Assembly (NCBI GenBank): GCA_934654805.1
Contig: CAKUGW010000079.1
Location: 1-14,773, forward strand
Direction: 5' to 3'
DNA: 14,773 nucleotides
Source: an uncultured Kiritimatiellota bacterium
GTDB taxonomy: Bacteria; Verrucomicrobiota; Kiritimatiellia; RFP12; UBA1067
Position numbers and translations under genes: made by a program. Below, piece by piece: positions 1-6,561 of this stretch (positions are counted from its first letter, which is position 1; each line of letters starts with the position of its first letter). Under the pieces are notes generated by a model that was not told the DNA's origin, made no database searches, and saw only the letters and a list, made by a program, of their open reading frames with translations.

Positions 1-446
1 CCCGCCCGGAAGTAGTCGTCCGACGAACGGTTCCGCCGCATGAACCAGAACCCCATCGCCGCCATGCCGAGAAGGTAGAGCCCGATGACCGCGTAGTTGA
101 TCCACGAATAGGGCGGACGGACGCCCAGCCGGGCCGGATTCGTCTCGAACCAGCGGTCGGTGACGGTGTGATAGACGAGCGCCCCCGCCCGGATTCCCCC
201 GTTCGTCACGACGAGATGCTGAAGCCCCGAGGGGACGACGCCGAAGCCGCCGGAGAAGTAGCCGCGCCACCTCTCCGGCACGGGGGCGACCGGCTCCCGC
301 GCCGACGTGCCGTGCGCCGTGCGGAAGCAGCCGTCTGCGCCGAACGCGTAGTCGTACCGCGTCCCGAACGGACCGTCCTGCGCGACCCCGGCCGGCAGGG
401 CGGGCGCGAGGAACGCGGCAAGCAGGAAAAGTGCATATCTTCTCAT
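1..446 (-). CDS. Sodium:solute symporter (SSS family) with extra N-terminal periplasmic domain, 3' end beyond the window
   Basis: The frame stays open from the ATG at 446 to the left edge, giving 148 residues. Residues 1-22 are a signal peptide-like stretch (MRRYALFLLAAFLAPALPAG). Residues about 23-112 are a soluble segment with a part (VVTNGGIRAGALVYH, then DRWFE) that resembles one blade of a Kelch/NanM-type propeller. A first membrane helix follows at about 117-137, then charged residues and SSDDYFRAG. That last motif is typical of the start of the SSS (SLC5) sodium:solute symporter fold. Such proteins import sugars, sialic acids or other organic acids with Na+; the substrate cannot be read here. 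The gene lies 46 bp downstream of the AraC-type regulator on the same strand, so that regulator probably controls it. No good ribosome binding site is visible. Family call fairly sure, Kelch assignment tentative. Confidence 0.72.
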   Translation of the reverse strand, partial: MRRYALFLLAAFLAPALPAGVAQDGPFGTRYDYAFGADGCFRTAHGTSAREPVAPVPERWRGYFSGGFGVVPSGLQHLVVTNGGIRAGALVYHTVTDRWFETNPARLGVRPPYSWINYAVIGLYLLGMAAMGFWFMRRNRSSDDYFRA

Positions 447-492
447 CGGAGAGAAGAATAGCATATCGTCCGCGCACGAGGCGTTCGCGTGG

Positions 493-1482
493 CTACTTTG
501 CGTTTTTCTGTACATCGCGCCACTCGCGCGGAGACTGCCCCGTCTCCTGGCGGAAGCGCGTTGCGAAGTGCTGCGACGACGCAAAGCCCAGCTGGCACGC
601 GATTTCGGTTATGGACTGCCCCGACTTCGCCAGCAGCTCCTTGGACCGGCTGATGCGGCAGCGCGTGAGAAACGCGCCGGGCGCCAGTCCCGTCAGCCGG
701 CGGAAGCGCGAAAGTATGGTGTTGGGGGAGAATCCCGTCTCCCGGATGAGACGGTCGACGTCGAACGGGTCCTCCGGATGGTGGCGCATCTCGCGGATCA
801 GGCGGACAAAGGGCGCATCCGCCGACGGGTCGGCGGCGCGCGCGCCCCGTTCGGCGAGCAGGATGGCCGCAAGAAGCCGGAGGACGGCGATCCGGATGGC
901 CAGCGACTTCGCCCCCGCCGGCCGCTCCGGCAGGTCATAGGCGCGGAAAAGCGCCGCAAAGGCCTCCTTCGCCTCGTCGCCGACGGCGAAGCTCCGCCGC
1001 GGAAGCGTGCGCAGGCGCGCCAGGAGATGCGCCGTCTCGTCGGACGGAAGCCCGAGGACGGAATGCGGCCCGCGCCCGGCCGGCACGCGGAAGAACAGCC
1101 AGAAGAGGGAAATGCCCTTCTGGTTCATCCGCAGGCGGTGGACCTCGTCCGGCTGGGAAGCGAAGACCTGCCCGGGCAGAAGCGAGCACACGCGGTCGAT
1201 GCAGTCGAACTTCGCGCTTCCCTTCACGCACAGGGTGATCTCGATGCAGCCCGCATGGCGGTGGAAGATCGACCCGTGCGTCGTCCGCGGCGCATACGTC
1301 TCCCCCACGACGGGAATCTCGGGGAAGCCGAAGGGCGACAGGTCGACGACCCGGCGACCGGGCCGATCGACCAGTTCGCACATCGTGCAGGGGACGTCGC
1401 GCAGTCGCCTGCGCGAACGCTTTCCCCGAAGAGGGCCGTCCGCTTCCGGCAGGACGGGCGGTTTTGTCTCCGCTGCTCTCAT
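493..1482 (-). CDS. AraC-family transcriptional regulator with N-terminal cupin-like sensor domain
   Basis: This is a 329-residue protein if started at the ATG at 1482. The N-terminal half contains HRHAGCIEITLCVKGSAKF and LLPGQVFASQPDEVHRL, the pattern of an AraC-type sugar-binding cupin. The last 100 residues hold the paired helix-turn-helix domain: DVDRLIRETGFSPNTILSRF, then SITEIACQLGFASSQHFATR, ending FRQETGQSPREWR. Members usually bind a small sugar or metabolite and activate nearby uptake or catabolic genes. The symporter directly downstream is the likely target. I chose 1482 because AGGTGA lies just before it. The frame can also open at 1596, adding 38 residues that include a duplicated KQVT pair encoded by a 15-bp tandem repeat. 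A promoter at 1635-1663 would transcribe either form. Confidence 0.88.
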   Translation of the reverse strand: MRAAETKPPVLPEADGPLRGKRSRRRLRDVPCTMCELVDRPGRRVVDLSPFGFPEIPVVGETYAPRTTHGSIFHRHAGCIEITLCVKGSAKFDCIDRVCSLLPGQVFASQPDEVHRLRMNQKGISLFWLFFRVPAGRGPHSVLGLPSDETAHLLARLRTLPRRSFAVGDEAKEAFAALFRAYDLPERPAGAKSLAIRIAVLRLLAAILLAERGARAADPSADAPFVRLIREMRHHPEDPFDVDRLIRETGFSPNTILSRFRRLTGLAPGAFLTRCRISRSKELLAKSGQSITEIACQLGFASSQHFATRFRQETGQSPREWRDVQKNAK

Positions 1483-1511
1483 TGTCACCTGTTTCCTTGT
1501 CACCTGTTTCC
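1482..1511. repeat. Perfect 15-bp tandem repeat, two copies, at the start of the araC-type gene
   Basis: The unit ttgtcacctgtttcc (plus strand) occurs at 1482-1496 and again at 1497-1511 without a mismatch. On the gene strand each copy carries AGGTGA, so the repeat duplicates the Shine-Dalgarno-like motif before the ATG at 1482. Because the unit is five codons long it also keeps the longer reading frame from 1596 open. Confidence 0.9.
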
Positions 1512-1634
1512 CGAAGGCGGACACGAGGCTTTTCGCGCCGCGACCGCACGGCAAAAAGTACCCGCCAGCCAATAGCCAGTGCAACACCCGTTGCATAGCC
1601 CTGTGCTGACGATGCCTTCTTGCTTGACGGTGAC

Positions 1635-1663
1635 AGTATAGCAGTTTCGGATTGGGCTTGCAA
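1635..1663 (-). promoter_or_regulatory. Probable sigma70-type promoter of the araC-type gene
   Basis: On the minus strand TTGCAA (1663-1658) is separated by 17 bp from TATACT (1640-1635). The expected transcript start is near 1628, giving a leader of about 145 nt to the ATG at 1482, or about 30 nt to the ATG at 1596. The -35 box touches the insertion point of the IS30-type element, whose proposed target duplication (1661-1663) is half of the box. Confidence 0.6.
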
Positions 1664-1664
1664 G

Positions 1665-1679
1665 GCGGGCTTCAGCCGG
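1665..1679 (+). repeat. Left terminal inverted repeat of the IS30-type element
   Basis: gcgggcttcagccgg, exact complement of 2369-2383. It lies on the 3' side of the transposase gene. Confidence 0.82.
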
Positions 1680-1724
1680 AGATTCCGCCCCCAGGGGCAG
1701 GCAATGTCAAGGAGCGGGTGGCGG

Positions 1725-2303
1725 CTATGCCGCGGTTTTTGCCGCGTGCCGATTGAGCAGCGCCGCGAACGCCTCCCTCGGCGTGCGCCAGTTAAGGCAC
1801 TTGAGCGGGCGGTCGTCGGGCATGTAGTCGATCCGGCGCATCTCCTCCTCGGCGATGTCGTCGAACGACCGGCCCTTGGGCAGGACCTTCCGGACGACAC
1901 CGTTGCGGTTCTCGTTCGTCCCCCTTTCCCATGAGTGGTAGGGCTTCGCGAAGTACACTTCGATGCCGAGCGCCTGCTTGATCTGCCCGAACGTCCAGCC
2001 CTTCGCCAGACGATCCTTCGCCAGCGCCCACATCCCCTCCGTGAACTTGCGCCTCTTCGCGGCCTTCACGGCGGCGCGGTGGTTCGCCTTGGCCTGCGCC
2101 TTCTTGTGCCGGTAGCCTCTCTTGCCGAGGTTGCGCTTCAGCTCCCGCCCGACCGTCGCGGGGCTGCACCCGACCCTGTCCGCTATGTGCCTGTTCGAGA
2201 GCCCCTCTTTACGCAGCGTCTCGATTATGATACGCTTCCCTTCCGTCAGGCGGTGGTACTTCGGAGCCCCGGGTGGGGTCTTTCGTCGTTCCTTCGTGGC
2301 CAT
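1725..2303 (-). pseudogene. IS30-family transposase with in-frame deletion of most of the catalytic core
   Basis: This 192-residue frame starts at the ATG at 2303, behind a near-perfect AAGGAGG. Residues about 14-50 are the IS30 N-terminal helix-turn-helix (HRLTEGKRIIIETLRKEGLS, then HIADRVGCSPATVGREL). After GWTFGQIKQAL, which corresponds to the WSPEQI segment of IS30 transposases, the sequence jumps straight to GIEVYFAKPYHSWERGTNEN and RNGVVRKVLPKG. That is the last part of the DDE domain and holds the catalytic Glu. The region with both catalytic Asp residues is absent, about 170 residues by comparison with E. coli IS30 from memory. The frame is uninterrupted, so a DNA-binding but catalytically dead protein could still be made and might act as a repressor of related elements. 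Confidence 0.85.
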
Positions 2304-2306
2304 TGC

Positions 2307-2313
2307 TGCCTCC
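2307..2313 (-). promoter_or_regulatory. Strong ribosome binding site of the IS30-type transposase
   Basis: AAGGAGG on the minus strand lies a few bases before the ATG at 2303. It decides that start over the upstream in-frame ATG at 2387, which lies outside the element. Confidence 0.75.
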
Positions 2314-2337
2314 TTGCGTTTTTTTGCTTTGCAAGAA

Positions 2338-2365
2338 AGCATACAGCCAACGCCTGATTTTTCAA
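2338..2365 (-). promoter_or_regulatory. Promoter inside the right end of the IS30-type element
   Basis: On the minus strand TTGAAA (2365-2360), a 16-bp spacer and TATGCT (2343-2338) stand upstream of the transposase start. The sequence around it is more AT-rich than the flanks. It drives the shortened transposase and could read on toward the araC-type gene. Confidence 0.5.
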
Positions 2366-2368
2366 CCC

Positions 2369-2383
2369 CCGGCTGAAGCCCGC
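2369..2383 (-). repeat. Right terminal inverted repeat of the IS30-type element
   Basis: ccggctgaagcccgc, exact complement of the left end at 1665-1679. It is followed by T and then CAA, the proposed second copy of the target site. Confidence 0.82.
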
Positions 2384-2457
2384 TCAACAGGCCAGCCGAT
2401 CAGGACTGAACATCCCGGTGTTGCACTGGAAATTCGCGCACGCGCTCCATTCCGCGC

Positions 2458-2650
2458 TCATGACGGGCTGCCTTTCGACGTGAAGCGGTACGTGCCTGTC
2501 ACGCGCATCGACTCGTCGTCGGCCGTCAGGTACGTGAGCGTGTAGTCCGCGCCGCCCGGCGGCACGTCGAAGACCAGGTGCCCGCAGGCGAAGGACTTGG
2601 GCGCGACGTCCGTCACGGGCCGCGCGGCGACGATTCGCCGCCTGACGGCC
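2458..2650 (-). pseudogene. Tail of an unrecognised secreted/lipoprotein-like gene (DUF4352-like?)
   Basis: On the minus strand the last 55 or so residues before the stop at 2458 look protein-like: APKSFACGHLVFDVPPGGAD, then YTLTYLTADDESMRVTGTYR. The phrase GHLVFDVPPGGADYTL resembles the end of DUF4352-type immunoglobulin-like domains, but this is a guess from pattern. Further upstream in the frame the sequence is the antisense of another gene tail (2600-2821) and looks meaningless, so the 5' part seems lost. The right boundary is approximate. The two tails meeting head to head suggests an old deletion or rearrangement near 2620-2660. Confidence 0.4.
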
Positions 2651-2821
2651 CTGAAGCGCGAGCCCGCATTCGGCGCGCAGGGCGAAATCGTCTGGCTGGA
2701 GCCGGACGATCCGGACGACGAGCTCCTCTTTCTCCGCCGCGCGCCCGACGGCACGACCTACCGCTGTTTCTTCAACTGCGCGACGGGCGACTGGTCGATC
2801 GCGCTTGACGGGCAGCCCTGA
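2600..2821 (+). pseudogene. Tail of a probable glycoside hydrolase (GH13-like C-terminus)
   Basis: Plus-strand residues before the stop at 2819-2821 read RRLTALKREPAFGAQGEIVW, then LEPDDPDDELLFLRR and YRCFFNCATGDWSIAL. The first part resembles the 'RLRRxxPALxxGExxWL' stretch at the end of the catalytic domain of alpha-amylase-type hydrolases, followed by a short beta-domain. No start codon with a ribosome binding site and no catalytic domain lie upstream; the frame meets a stop at 2543-2545. I read it as a 3' remnant. Its last codons contain the -35 box of the next gene's promoter. The family call is weak. Confidence 0.4.
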
Positions 2822-2834
2822 CGGTCGGTATAAT
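2805..2834 (+). promoter_or_regulatory. Promoter of the TolC-like gene, apparently giving a leaderless mRNA
   Basis: TTGACG (2805-2810), an 18-bp spacer and a perfect TATAAT (2829-2834). Only 8 bp separate the -10 box from the ATG at 2843. Transcription would start on or next to the start codon, and there is no room for a Shine-Dalgarno site. Confidence 0.65.
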
Positions 2835-2842
2835 ACCTCCCC

Positions 2843-4279
2843 ATGAAGATGAGGAGAGGGAGATTCGCGTTCGGGCTGGCGCTGGCGGCGGCCGTCGGCT
2901 GCTCGACGGTGCGTGACGCGCGCCGGGCGCAGGCGGCGCTGTCGCCGAAGGGCGATGACGCGGCGGCTGGCGCGGCATCGGCGAAGGTTGACCTGCGCGG
3001 GCGGTCGCTGGCGGGCCTGGTCGAGTTCGCGCTGACGAACCGCCCGTCCGTCGTCTCGAAGACGCTGGCGGTGCGGGATGCGCGGCTGGCGCTCAAGGCC
3101 CTCGCGGCCGACGCGCCCGTCCTGGGCGACACGCCGTGGACGGCGCCGAAGCTCTCCGTCTCCGGCGGGCACAGCGAGGCGAGCGAGGCCGTGCGGATCG
3201 ACGACGGCGGCCTCTGGCGGACGAAGGGCGGGCCGTCGGCGGCACTGTCGCTGGAGCTCCTGGTCTATGATTTCGGGCGCTACGCCGCGAAGGCGCGGGC
3301 GCAGGCCGAACAGGTCGTGGCGTCCGAACAGTCCTTGGCGGACGAGGGCTTTGCGGTCTTTCAGGAGGTCGCGACGGCCTACTTTGACTTCTTCGAGCGG
3401 CGCGCGCTCCTGGAGGTCGCGCAGACGAACGCGCAGCAGTATGCGGAGCACCTGACGCAGGCGGAGGAGCGCCGCGCGGCGGGCGAGGCCAACCGGCTGG
3501 ACGTCCTGCGGGCGCGGCTCGACCTCGCGCAGGCGCGGCAGGCCGTCGTTGCCGCGTCGAACCGCGTCGAGACGACGGGGGCGACGCTGCTTCAGGCGCT
3601 CGGCGTCGACGCCTCACGCGGCACGTGGCAGACGGCGTTCGGCACGGCGCCGGTCGGCGTCGGTTCGGTGCGGCGCGGCTTTGCCGCAACGGACGAGGAT
3701 GTCGGCGCGGCCTTCGCGTTCGCGCGCACGAACGCGCCCGCGCTGCGCGTCGCCCGCGCGAAACTCCGCGCGGCCTCGCACACGGTCGATGCGGCGATTG
3801 CGGACCTGTATCCGTCCGTCTCGGCGACGGCGTCGCTCAGCTGGACGGATCCGCTCTGGGTCTTCCGCTGGGGCGTGACCGCCTCGCAGACGCTCTTCCA
3901 GGGCTTCCGCAAGACGACGGCCGTCGATCGGGCGGTCGTCGCGCTCGAAAGCGCGGCGGCGGACGTGGATGCGGCCGAGCAGCAGCTGTCGGTCGAGCTG
4001 GAGACGGCGGTCGCGAACCGCGACAATGCGCGCGAGGCCGTCACGAGCGCCCGCGCGTCCGTCCGCAGCGCGGCGGAGAACCTGGAGACGGTGCGCGCGC
4101 AGTTCGCCGTCGGCAGCGCGAGCCGCGTCGAGCTGTCGGAGGCGATCGCGGCCGATGCGCAGGCGCGCGGCGACTGCATCACGGCATTCTACGACGGCCA
4201 GCGCGCCGAGGCCGCGCTGCTCGCGCGCACGGGACGCGCGCCGCGCTTCCGCGAGGAGGTCGTCGCCCAGTCCGAGTGA
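2843..4279 (+). CDS. TolC-family outer-membrane efflux lipoprotein
   Basis: This 478-residue protein has an N-terminal signal peptide ending in a lipobox (A17-V-G-C20), so it is probably an acylated outer-membrane protein. The body shows the duplicated TolC/OEP layout: long Ala/Glu/Gln-rich helices (about 150-240 and 370-450) alternating with strand segments such as AALSLELLVYDFGR and ASLSWTDPLWVFRWGVTAS. The phrases LVYDFGR and QTLFQGFRK correspond to the 'l.d.G.r' positions of both halves. Length matches the family. TolC-like proteins form the outer-membrane channel of tripartite efflux pumps or type I secretion. No inner-membrane pump or adaptor gene lies beside it, so its partners are elsewhere. 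A weak terminator-like hairpin follows. Confidence 0.9.
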   Translation: MKMRRGRFAFGLALAAAVGCSTVRDARRAQAALSPKGDDAAAGAASAKVDLRGRSLAGLVEFALTNRPSVVSKTLAVRDARLALKALAADAPVLGDTPWTAPKLSVSGGHSEASEAVRIDDGGLWRTKGGPSAALSLELLVYDFGRYAAKARAQAEQVVASEQSLADEGFAVFQEVATAYFDFFERRALLEVAQTNAQQYAEHLTQAEERRAAGEANRLDVLRARLDLAQARQAVVAASNRVETTGATLLQALGVDASRGTWQTAFGTAPVGVGSVRRGFAATDEDVGAAFAFARTNAPALRVARAKLRAASHTVDAAIADLYPSVSATASLSWTDPLWVFRWGVTASQTLFQGFRKTTAVDRAVVALESAAADVDAAEQQLSVELETAVANRDNAREAVTSARASVRSAAENLETVRAQFAVGSASRVELSEAIAADAQARGDCITAFYDGQRAEAALLARTGRAPRFREEVVAQSE

Positions 4280-4316
4280 AGCCCCGGCCTCGCGCGCGGG
4301 GCTGGTGCGGATTTTG
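4280..4316 (+). terminator. Weak terminator-like hairpin after the TolC-like gene
   Basis: agccccg (4280-4286) pairs with cggggct (4297-4303). A short ATTTTG run follows eight bases later, so the T-tract is short and displaced. It overlaps the upstream half of the next promoter region. Confidence 0.35.
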
Positions 4317-4326
4317 ATATAATACG
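4316..4326 (+). promoter_or_regulatory. -10 element upstream of the PurH-N/ligase fusion gene
   Basis: gatataatacg contains a perfect TATAAT at 4318-4323, in the same extended context as at 9357. No good -35 box is found at 17-18 bp. The leader to the ATG at 4360 is about 30 nt and contains GGAGAG (4350-4355). Confidence 0.5.
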
Positions 4327-4359
4327 GGGACATTTCCCTTTCACCCTACGGAGAGAATC

Positions 4360-6513
4360 ATGTCGCTGAACATCGTCACCCGCATCGACAACCGCGTTCC
4401 GGTGCGAAACGTCCTCATGTCCGTCTCGGACAAGACGGGGCTTGAAGCCTTCGTCCCCGCGCTCGTGAAGGCCTGCCCCGGCGTGAAGATCTACTCGACG
4501 GGCGGCACCTACGTGAAGGTAAAGGAGATTCTCGGCGACGCGGCGAAGGACACGCTCGTCGCCGTCTCGGACTACACGGGCCAGCCGGAGATGCAGGGCG
4601 GCCTCGTGAAGACGCTCGACTTCAAGATCTACCTCGGCCTCCTTTCCGAGACGTACAACGATGCGCACCAGGCCGACCTCCGCCGCCTCGCGGCGCATCC
4701 GTTCGACATGGTCGTCGTGAACCTCTATCCGTTCCGCGAGACGGTCGCGAAGCCGGGCGTGACGCCGGAGATGGCGCGCACGAACATCGACATCGGCGGG
4801 CCCTGCATGGTGCGCGCGTCGGCGAAGAACTACCTGCGCGTCGCGTCCGTGACGGATCCGCTCGACTATCCGAACCTCGTCAACGAGCTGGCGACCCACG
4901 GCGGCACGCTCGGCCTCGACACGCGCTTCCGGCTCATGAAGAAGGCGTTCGCCCACACGGCCGAGTACGATACGGCGATTGCGCGCTTCTTCACGACGCG
5001 CACGTGGGAGGAGGTCGAGAAGACCTACGAGACCGAACGCCGCTTCTCGCTCTTCGAGTCGTTCAAGCGTCTGCGCAAGGAGCAGGCCGGCGCGCCGGCG
5101 TTTCTCGTCACGTCGGGCGACCGTTCGCTGCCGATCAACTGGCGGCAGTTCACGGATGACGTCGATCTCGTCGTGCGGCTTGTGCGGAAATACGCGCCGG
5201 GCGAGAAGGTCGCGCTCCTCGGCGAGAACTCCTACGAGTGGTTCGTCGCGCACGTGGCGATCATGTTCGCGGGCGCGACGGTGATCCCGATGGATGTCAA
5301 CCTCACGCCGGAGGAAATCGCCGCGCGCATCCGGTTCACGGGGGCGAGCGTGCTCGTCTACTCGGCCCTCTACTGCGAGAAGGCGCACGCCGTGCGCGAC
5401 CTCTGCCCTGGCCTCAAGACGGGCGGCTTCGGCTCGATCAAGACGGAGCGCTTCCTCGACAAGGTGCGCGGACTCTTCACGCCGCAGGAGAGCATCTGGA
5501 ACGAGGAGCGGATCGACACGTCGCGCGTGTCGATGATCATGTTCACGAGCGGCACGACGAGCGAGCCGCGCGGTGCGGAGCTGACGATCGCGGGGCTGGA
5601 GGCGTTCGTCGAATCCTACGCCGCCGCGCTGTCGGTGAAGCCGGGCGACCGGACGCTCATGCTGCTGCCGCTTCACCACATCTACGGCTGCTGCGCGTCG
5701 TACTTCTTCCTGTCGCAGGGCGTCGCGCTCGGCGTCTGCCCCGACTTCCGCCGCGTCTACGACGCCGTGGAGCGCTTCCGCGTCAACGTCCTCGCGCTCG
5801 TGCCCGCGCTCGCCGACCTGCTGTCGAAGAAGATCGCCCAGCGCGGCGCGACGGCGGAGGCCGCGCTCGGCCAGCCGCTCGACTGGATTCTCGTCGGCGG
5901 CGCGCCGATGTCGCCGTGCGCCTATGACCGCCTGACGGCGCAGGGCGTGAAGGTGCTCGGCGCCTACGGCCTCACCGAGACGACGGCGATCTATTCGGTC
6001 GGCCCGGCGGCGGGCGACCTGCGCGCCGGCTGCGCCGGACACGTCACGCAGTGCCCGTCCCTCGAGACGAAGGTGTCCGAGACGGGCGAGCTGCTGATTC
6101 GCGGCCCGGCGGTGATGAAGGGCTACTACAAGATGCCGGAGCGCACGGCGCAGGTCATCGACGCGGACGGCTGGTTCCACACGGGCGACTTGGGGCGCAT
6201 CGATGCGGACGGCTCCGTCTGGGTCATGGGGCGGCTCTCGCGCACGATCGTGCTGTCGAGCGGCAAGAAGGTCGCGCCGGAGGAGCTGGAGGCGCAGATT
6301 CTCGCGCTCCCCGGCATCTGCGAAGCCGTCGTGTCCGGCGAGGGCGAGACGCGCGAGATCAGGGCCGAGGTGTACGGCGAGGCGTCCGAAGAGGCGATCC
6401 GCCGCGCGATCGGCGAGCTGAACCTGACGTTGCCCGTCTACAAGCGCGTGAAGACGGTTGTCGTGCGCACGGAGCCGTTCCCACGCACGTCGTCCGGCAA
6501 GATCAGGGTCTGA
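4360..6513 (+). CDS. Fusion protein: IMP cyclohydrolase (PurH N-terminal domain) joined to an AMP-forming acyl-adenylate/CoA ligase (ANL)
   Basis: One uninterrupted 717-codon frame holds two unrelated enzymes. Residues about 15-215 are the MGS-like IMP cyclohydrolase half of PurH, which closes FAICAR to IMP: SVSDKTG (21-27), STGGT (46-50), VKTL (83-86), NLYPF (121-125), NIDIGG (142-147), AKN (155-157) and FAHTAEYD. The AICAR transformylase half of normal PurH is absent. Residues about 228-717 are an ANL adenylating enzyme: the P-loop TSGTTSEPRG (396-405), YGLTETT, WFHTGDLGRID, a hinge region ending SSGKKVAPEELE, and PRTSSGKIRV at the C-terminus, with K714 as the probable catalytic Lys. It most resembles fatty-acyl-CoA ligases, but the substrate is unknown. 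GGAGAG precedes the ATG. I know of no characterised enzyme with this architecture. Domain calls are firm; the combined function is open. Confidence 0.9.
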   Translation: MSLNIVTRIDNRVPVRNVLMSVSDKTGLEAFVPALVKACPGVKIYSTGGTYVKVKEILGDAAKDTLVAVSDYTGQPEMQGGLVKTLDFKIYLGLLSETYNDAHQADLRRLAAHPFDMVVVNLYPFRETVAKPGVTPEMARTNIDIGGPCMVRASAKNYLRVASVTDPLDYPNLVNELATHGGTLGLDTRFRLMKKAFAHTAEYDTAIARFFTTRTWEEVEKTYETERRFSLFESFKRLRKEQAGAPAFLVTSGDRSLPINWRQFTDDVDLVVRLVRKYAPGEKVALLGENSYEWFVAHVAIMFAGATVIPMDVNLTPEEIAARIRFTGASVLVYSALYCEKAHAVRDLCPGLKTGGFGSIKTERFLDKVRGLFTPQESIWNEERIDTSRVSMIMFTSGTTSEPRGAELTIAGLEAFVESYAAALSVKPGDRTLMLLPLHHIYGCCASYFFLSQGVALGVCPDFRRVYDAVERFRVNVLALVPALADLLSKKIAQRGATAEAALGQPLDWILVGGAPMSPCAYDRLTAQGVKVLGAYGLTETTAIYSVGPAAGDLRAGCAGHVTQCPSLETKVSETGELLIRGPAVMKGYYKMPERTAQVIDADGWFHTGDLGRIDADGSVWVMGRLSRTIVLSSGKKVAPEELEAQILALPGICEAVVSGEGETREIRAEVYGEASEEAIRRAIGELNLTLPVYKRVKTVVVRTEPFPRTSSGKIRV

Positions 6514-6531
6514 GGCGAGACAGAACGGTGC

Positions 6532-6560
6532 GGAGGCGAATGGGCCAGATTGCGACGTAG
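6532..6560 (+). promoter_or_regulatory. Possible six-codon upstream ORF leading into folE
   Basis: GGAGG (6532-6536) is followed by an ATG at 6540 encoding MGQIAT and a TAG at 6558-6560. One base later comes the folE ATG (6562). folE itself has no separate well-spaced ribosome binding site, so the short ORF may deliver ribosomes to it by reinitiation. Alternatively the site may serve an in-frame TTG at 6550. Confidence 0.35.
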
Positions 6561-6561
6561 G

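Larger units (their letters stand above)
1664..2384 (-). mobile_element. IS30-family insertion element, internally deleted, 721 bp
   Basis: The ends are a perfect 15-bp inverted repeat: gcgggcttcagccgg at 1665-1679 and its complement at 2369-2383. The match continues inward to 20 bp with two mismatches. CAA at 1661-1663 and again at 2385-2387 fits the 2-3 bp target duplication of IS30-type elements; this needs one terminal mismatched base at each end (1664 and 2384). Complete IS30 elements are about 1.0-1.3 kb, so roughly 500 bp are missing. The only gene inside is the shortened transposase. Intact ends mean it could still be moved by a full-length relative. Confidence 0.8.

Noticed and set aside
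4360..6513. Fusion as a sequencing artefact joining two genes
   Set aside because: There is no homopolymer or repeat at the join and both domains are complete on their sides, so a simple indel error is not indicated; only independent assemblies can exclude it.
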